Below are positions 58,313 through 64,000 of a DNA stretch of 64,000 nt, piece after piece (the stretch's first letter is position 1; each line of letters opens with the position of its first letter). A model generated the notes under the pieces. The model searched no databases, was not told the DNA's origin, and saw only the letters and a program-made list of their open reading frames with translations. The DNA lies in NCBI GenBank assembly GCA_964019135.1, contig OZ025260.1, positions 15,370,254 to 15,434,253 on the forward strand. The letters are read 5' to 3'. The stretch is from Arenicola marina (lineage: Eukaryota; Annelida; Polychaeta; Arenicolidae). Position numbers and translations under genes: made by a program.

Positions 58313-60061
58313 CAACCTGTGGACATCTATCACGCTTATGACCTTCATAGACATTCGCCGCATATCATAGCGAGGGACATACACCGTCATTACAGGAGTG
58401 AGGAGATATGACTGATGGATGATAAGTAATATATTTAACATATGGTGGGCCGCTCACTGTGGGTTTCTCCCACGGCGCCAAGTCAATAACCATTAGCTCC
58501 CTTGTGGGTCGGCAGCGGTACGTGAAGACACTGATGGGGTTTCGTCAGACACTGATCAGCAAAGGAACTGAGCATCCGAGATGTGAGAATAGTGTATGAA
58601 AATGAGAGTGAGGGTAGAGTGAAGGCGCGGAGTGGTGTGGGGGGCCGGGGGGGGGGGGGGGGGCGGCAGATGGCGTCAGATCGCATGATGCAATTTGTTT
58701 AATATCGAGAAAATGTGTTGACCATTTTTTTCCAGATAGTACACTACACATTGTTGAGCAGCGCCGTAGCGGCAAATGAAGATATAAATGAGTTTTATCA
58801 TCGGAAAGTGTATTTTGGGAGGGATTCGGCACGAACACGCACTTCAGTTTCAAAGAATTTAGGACAAATTAGTGCGCAATTATTTTGTACATCAAGCGGG
58901 GGGGCGGGGAGGGGGCTGATGGGGCGGTCCAAATGGAGCCCCTTCGTATTCGCATAAACGCATCTCCCCCCGCCCCCCCCCCCCACCCTTTCTTCCTGTC
59001 CCCCACTATACGGATTTGCCTCAATTATATAAGGTGCTTAAAGTTCCTTCTCGTCAGTCAACATAACGAAGAAATATTTATCTCTCTCTCCACAGGCAAA
59101 TACCATTACATGAGACTTGTGACTGCGATACTGAGTTTTCCAGTTATAATAATATAAATGGCGATATTCGACAACGTACAAAATGAAATAAATATTGCAA
59201 TAAACGACAAAGTCCAAAGTGAAATCACAATAGTCTCAGCTCTGTTCATAATTGCTTCCAGGACCCAATATTATCATATCGCCGTATTTTTTTACAGTAA
59301 TTAGGCCACTTTTTATTCGCTCACCCAGCTGTTTAAGGTGTCCTTTTTTACACACACCCTCTTCAGATATTCGGGACCGTCAGCTTACTCCAGTCTCGGC
59401 AGATGGCGGTTCTCGCGAGACTGGAGCTCGGCTTGTTTTTCTTGCGAGATGGATTTTCTGGTGGATAAGCCCAGACACCGGGCAGATGGTGAGCAGTCAG
59501 TGACATAACGAGCCAAGGGTCTCAGTCACATCATCCATCACTAGCCTTTAAACAAACACGCTCATCCCTCTATGCCCCGAGCCCAGGTAGCAATCACTGA
59601 TCGTTGTAGAGTTCAACAATAATCAGCGATACAACAGCAGCGACGTGCTAGAACTCCCAGTGGCCTACTTGACAACTCCTAATCTCAAACTGTGGTTATT
59701 CTCACCAAGGTGATTTCGACTGAATATACATATAATACACGTATGCTGAGATTTCGGTAAGATCTCTTAACGAGGTGTTGTACAGCGTGATGGGTTCTAC
59801 GCCCGGTATGTACAGCTGTCGTGTCGTGGAGGCGACATCTATCGTGGGAAGTCAAGCAGCGGGGAAGGTGTCCATGGTAATCTGCTAAAAATGGCACGAA
59901 ATTAGCAAACGAATTCGCGGGGGGAGCCCACATCTGGTGCTGCCACCTGTTGGGCGCCACTGCTAGCGAGGACGTCGGCCGTAAAATAGAGACCTTTTTT
60001 AACCGTGTCGGACCACCATCCCCTACCCCCCCCCCCCCCTGCCTCTCTCCCCTTTCTTCTC

Positions 60062-60062
<1 letters not shown>
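58313..60062. other. Unassigned region
   Basis: No gene is supported. A 17-base G run lies at 58647-58663, a C run at 58973-58984 and another at 60026-60039. Confidence 0.5.

Positions 60063-60101
<39 letters not shown>
60063..60101 (+). repeat. (CTGT)n microsatellite
   Basis: About ten uninterrupted CTGT units, followed by C/T-rich sequence to about 60240. Confidence 0.98.
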
Positions 60102-60102
<1 letters not shown>

Positions 60103-60322
60103 TTTTCTTTCTCTCTTTCGATCTTGCTCCCCCGTTAACGCTGTTCAACTGTTTCCCCCCTTCTCCCTCTTTCTCTTTCCGCCGCTTACGTGTTGTTTAT
60201 CATCTCTCCATTCCTCTCTCGCTCTCTGCCTCATTCTCGTCAAACCTAATTCCAAGCCTCAGGCCCGACTTTCCCCCGATCAGACCACGAGTTCCGGGTA
60301 CGTCTGGCCCATTCACACAGCT

Positions 60323-60361
60323 ATGAGGGCCCTTATCGCCTTTGATTCCGGCTGCACGCCT
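60323..60361 (+). mobile_element. Weak RT motif A-like island
   Basis: The frame reads M-R-A-L-I-A-F-D-S-G-C-T-P. A-F-D-S is kept but the first Asp and the Lys are lost. It is included as part of the pattern. Confidence 0.15.
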
Positions 60362-60769
60362 CGCTCCCCACACGTGTAATCATGGTAATACCGGAGATAT
60401 ATACGCTCATTAGGTCGTAAAGCCCTCCAGAGATCGGGTGGGGTAGGGGGGTGGGGGGGGGGGGCGACCGGCTTGAGAGACAGCCATCAATTGTACAGCG
60501 TAGAAGTGCCAACGGAATCATGCCCCCCGTGTACATGATACATGTATCAACATCTCGCCTGATATATATATATATTATATAAGTACATTCAGCATGTCCG
60601 TAAGGTTAGGCAATCATTTGTTTCCCATGATAGGCGAAGGTGGATCTGGAAGGAAATGAAATATTTTATGTCACCTCTGCACACATGGTTAAATTTGACA
60701 GCGAAACTTCATCCGGGGACAATAAAATGGTGTGGGGTGAAACATACCTCAAAATTATAGGATGGTATG

Positions 60770-60852
60770 TGTAGTGGTTATCATTGTTCGAAACCACGAC
60801 CTGTTGATCTGCGGCTCAGCCTGCTTACCAGCTAAAAGAGGACCCATCCCGC
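60770..60852 (-). mobile_element. tRNA-derived SINE head, minus orientation (family copy 1)
   Basis: The minus strand reads TTAGCTGGTAAGCAGGC (A box-like), then TGAGCCGCAGATCAACAGG and GTGGTTTCGAAC, a B box with one extra base. The core (60828-60786) matches the plus-strand copy at 61884-61921: over TAAGCAG through GATCAACA there are only three differences in 27 bases. The two copies are in opposite orientation. Confidence 0.7.
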
Positions 60853-60944
60853 TCCCATCTCCACACAAAAGCTAGACAGTCGATATCCCAAGTTAATGCG
60901 TGTCAGTCTCAGTGGACTAACTCAGGGTTATGGTCCAGACATGA

Positions 60945-60976
60945 CATCAAAGATATTAGTACTAATATCTTTGATG
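60945..60976. repeat. Perfect 32-bp palindrome without spacer
   Basis: CATCAAAGATATTAGT (60945-60960) is followed directly by its reverse complement (60961-60976). There is no loop and no mismatch. It could form a cruciform, or be the joined termini of a small inverted-repeat element. Confidence 0.95.
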
Positions 60977-61140
60977 ACATACAGAACGGTATGGCCCCCA
61001 CCCCCCTTTAAAGATAAAGGACCTTCCTGTTAAAATTGTCAAAGTGGATTACACCATTCGCTTTGCATCGTTTTACGCTGTCCAGAAGTGATCCTAGATA
61101 TAATGGCTAAAGATCAAGTGATTGATACCTATTAATATTC

Positions 61141-61511
61141 ATCATACGAAACCAACATCTGCTAAAACTCAACATACGAAACCAACATATACTAAAACTC
61201 AACATACGAAACCAACATCTACTAAAACTCAACATACGAAACTAACATCTACTAAAACTCAAAATACGAAACCAACATCTACTAAAACTCAACATACGAA
61301 ACCAACATCTACTAAAACTCAACATACGAAACCAACATGTACTAAAACTCAACATACGAAACCAACATCTACTAAAACAACATACGAAATCAACATCTAC
61401 TAAAACCCAACATACGAAACCAATATCTACTAAAACCCAACATACGAAACCAACATCTACTAAAACTCAACATACGAAACCAACATCTACTAAAACTCAA
61501 CATACGAAACC
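61141..61511 (+). repeat. 30-bp minisatellite, about 12 copies
   Basis: The unit AACATACGAAACCAACATCT plus ACTAAAACTC repeats with little variation; one unit near 61375 lacks five bases. Thirty is divisible by three, so one frame (61122-61403) stays open with repeated P-T-S-T-K-T-Q-H-T-K until the deletion shifts it. Identical units without unique spacers rule out CRISPR. Confidence 0.97.
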
Positions 61512-61860
61512 TCAATTATAGGTAACAGCGTTATTGTACGCATGCGTGATAATGTAATGGAAGGTCACGAAATTCTTTCAAGTGGTTATCGTCCTTCTTC
61601 GACATGTGACTTGGCTAATGTCACGATCTTACTGTCATACCTAAGGACTGAGCCCCCCCCCCCTCCAATGCGATATAACTTGACCATGTTTCAGAAGTGA
61701 TGGGGGTGGGGTCGGGGGTGGGGTAAACCTGGCCTGGACGACAGGTGGGTGACACGTGCCACAAATAAATACGAAGCCTCACTTTAAGTACTTCCGGAAA
61801 TAAGTATCGTTAAGTACGGACTATAAGTAAGAGCTGGTTTGCTTATCGATTTTGGATTAC
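61512..61860. other. Unassigned sequence
   Basis: A C run lies at 61653-61663. Nothing coding is recognised. Confidence 0.5.
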
Positions 61861-61960
61861 GGTAGCTTCCCTAACGCAATTGCTAAGCAGTTTGAGCTGC
61901 AGATCAACATGGGTTCGAACCCTGCACCTGGACCTGGGGCATGTACCATCCAACCCCATT
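61861..61960 (+). mobile_element. tRNA-derived SINE head (family copy 2)
   Basis: TAAGCAGTTTGAGCTGCAGA, then TCAACATGGGTTCGAACCC carries a perfect B box (GGTTCGAACCC at about 61912-61922). It aligns with the minus-oriented copy at 60786-60828. The A box region is less clear. A 122-codon frame starting at 61852 crosses it and is incidental. Confidence 0.7.
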
Positions 61961-62104
61961 TCATTACCCTGTCCGGTTCCTTAGGTAGTCCAATCTCCAC
62001 AAATCTGACAGAAAACGCCAACATTTTATTTTCCCATTTAGATTATAGCTCACGTTATTTTTTAGCCAAGGGTGGAGATCTAGGTTTTAAGTCTAAGAAG
62101 GGTA

Positions 62105-62430
62105 AGAATGGAGGTGTTCAGATATATGGAGATAGAATGGAGATGTTTAGGTCTATCAGATATATGGATATAGAATGGAGGTGTTTAGGCCTATCCGATA
62201 ATTATATGGCTGTAGCATAGAGGTGTTCAGGTCTATCATATATATGGCGGTGGAATGGAAGTGTTCAGGCTTATGAGGTATATTGCGGAAGAATAGGGTG
62301 TTCAGGTCTATCATATACTAGGGGGTAAAATAGGGATGTTCAGATTTATCAGATATGTGGCGGTAGAATATGGGTGTTTAGGTCTATTAGATACATGCTT
62401 GTAGAACAGGTGTGCCCAGGTCTTTCAAAT
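62105..62430 (+). repeat. Degenerate tandem repeat, period about 43 bp
   Basis: About eight diverged units share GGTGTTCAGGTCTATCATAT, then ATGGCGGTAGAATGGA. The spacing varies by several bases between units. High divergence suggests an old array. Confidence 0.85.
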
Positions 62431-64000
62431 ATTGGTTCCGGGTTTGATTTCTGACCTTAGCTTGTATCCCCTAACTTTCCAAACATCAGAAGTAATTACC
62501 ATGACGAATTTCATGCAGTATGCCCACTGCATGCTTCAAATCAATATATGTTCAATGACATCATCAACGTACAAAAACTGATTACCACCTCTGCCATCGC
62601 GGAGTAGACGCGTACCGGTAGCTGGGTTGATGTAATGGTACTCTATAGATACCCTATGGCGTAAATTTATTGGAAAGATCCAGTGAGGTAATGTTCGTTG
62701 TATCGATAATTGAAGATGTCGACAAGTATATCTGCAAGTAATTCCTGCAAATTTTCGTCAAACGCGCACTAAGGGTTGCACCGTGAGTTACACAATACAA
62801 TTGAATATTAAGCCTCGGATGGTAGTCTGTCTTCATAACAAGTTATAGCTTTTACAAGGTTCACTACTTTGTATGAACTCAAATAGAGGTAACGCGTGTT
62901 TTTTAACCCCATCTTAACATAATCTGTTGCTTGTCAAATCCACAGTGAAGATAACACCACAGCTTTTCGCACGTCCGAGCTAATTAGCCCTGTTGTGGTC
63001 GTAAACAGATTATCACGGTAAACTTCTGGACTCTCAATCGCATGATGTTCTCTACTCAGGTTTGATGAGGTTAACTTTTGACTCCGTTTCCATGGTAACG
63101 ACCCTGGTGTCGGCGTGGATCGGACATTAAGCCGCTGGGTGCCGCTCAACTCGTGGCCGCTATTTATTTGCGATAGGCACCGTCTTTGAGGTGCGATAAA
63201 CAGGTTGATGAGGGTATAAACACCTTGGGCACTGATTAAGCCACCAATTACAGTGTTATTGGGGACGGGGTGCCCGCCCCGTCGTCCTCTTTCCTGCCCG
63301 CCCCACCCCCCCCCCCACCCTCCCACCCTCATCTACCCTCCCACTCTTCCTTCACCTCCCACTTCATACCCCGATTCCCCGGCCTCCCCCCCCCCCCAAC
63401 TCTTGCCCTTATGCCCCCCCCCCACTCCTTCCCCCTCCCACCCACCATCAAGTTGTAGACATCTGGTGCGCTCGGCGCCAACTCTGGATAAACTGATGTA
63501 AGTCGGGATCATTTGTTTTGACGTTTATGGGCGTAACCCCCAAGCGTCTCCATGGATCCGGATTGAATCCTGGCCCCCACGCCCCCCTCCCCCACAGCAG
63601 GACGTCGTGGGCGGGTCGTTCAGGGTCGCGGCAGTCACTCCCCAGGGGGGCGTGACCATAGATTGGTCGTTACGGAGTATGGAGTCAGGTTTGGGATGGC
63701 GGGGGGTGGGGGGGGGGCGTAGGGGGAAATCTGGCTTGGCGGATCTGGTGGGTATTGTACTAGGGATGTCCTACGACTTCAGGGGTGAGCAGGCCTTGAT
63801 GTTACCATGACAATAACCAGGGTATGTGTCCCAGACGATCGGGACGCTGGGCTTAAAGTCGTTATCTTGTGTCGTGTATATGTAAAAAAACATGCAGTTA
63901 TACGAATGTCTTACATGCCAAAGTCAAATGCTAATTTTGTGACAATGATTACTCGCTATACGTTATGTGTGGATCCATGTGTGCAGCTTCCATTCCTTGT
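62431..64000. other. Unassigned region to the window end
   Basis: No gene is supported. C-rich simple sequence at 63285-63450 and G-rich sequence at 63690-63730 give proline- and glycine-rich frames. At about 63915-63945 a minus frame reads T-K-L-A-F-D-F-G, a chance-level resemblance to RT motif A. Confidence 0.5.

Noticed and set aside
3670-60300. S-D-H tripeptides as LINE endonuclease motifs, for example near 3690(-), 12265, 22390, 24252, 33891, 42500 and 60278
   Set aside because: S-D-H is expected about 12 times in six frames by chance. The number found is not above that, and none lies in frame downstream of a GDFN island.
61141-61511. Regular 30-bp repeat as a CRISPR array
   Set aside because: Units are directly adjacent with no unique spacers, and the context is eukaryotic.

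Overview
This is 64 kb of non-coding-looking animal DNA, most likely from an invertebrate with a repeat-rich genome. A mollusc or other lophotrochozoan would fit, but nothing here fixes the taxon. There is no prokaryotic gene layout. No rRNA, intact tRNA gene or recognisable host gene is visible. Reading frames are short. The longest frames without repeats (about 157-166 codons) are near what chance gives in six frames of 64 kb. The longer ones (195 and 306 codons) are low-complexity or tandem-repeat translations. I count about 40 runs of nine or more G or C, plus micro- and minisatellites, tRNA-derived SINE heads, one well-bounded inverted-repeat transposon, and many very short retrotransposon-like peptide islands on both strands.

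Layout. 1-10.4 kb: mostly unassigned, with short LINE-like islands. 10.4-13.2 kb: two candidate spliced exons, a 105-bp tandem repeat whose period keeps a minus-strand frame open, and a 48-bp repeat. 13.2-19.6 kb: unassigned. 19.6-20.1 kb: 17-bp minisatellite. 20.3-22.5 kb: a hairpin, two RT-core islands, a phase 1-1 candidate exon and a tRNA 5' fragment. 24-32 kb: LINE islands, a 19-bp repeat, an ATT microsatellite and the best RT fragment (31.5 kb). 32.4-34.1 kb: a 24-bp repeat and an AGG microsatellite. 36-40.6 kb: duplications, a perfect ecdysone-type element (38.9 kb) and a CRE cluster upstream of a TATA box (40.2-40.5 kb). 44.8-46.4 kb: a 65-bp minisatellite of about 25 copies. 47.3-47.6 kb: TGACGT-rich repeat and a candidate exon. 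54.4-54.9 kb: a 488-bp MITE with 187-bp arms and a 9-bp target duplication. 57.3-58.1 kb: three Pol III-type SINE heads. 60.8-62.4 kb: an inverted pair of one SINE family around a perfect palindrome and a 30-bp minisatellite, then a degenerate ~43-bp repeat.

The most unusual signal is statistical. The residues Gly-Asp-Phe-Asn, the core of the apurinic-like endonuclease of non-LTR retrotransposons, are encoded at least 12 times, where equal base use predicts about 0.24. They usually follow a short hydrophobic strand, as in real endonucleases. Two GDLN variants and one GAFN variant add to this. The reverse transcriptase motif A core (D-x-x-x-A-F-D-S/T) is also over-represented. In nearly every case only 8-20 residues look like the enzyme and the flanks do not. 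That is odd for neutrally decaying LINE copies. Either the window is a mosaic of many tiny LINE fragments, or the sequence is not ordinary genomic DNA; I cannot decide between these from the sequence alone. All counts are from reading by eye and are lower bounds.
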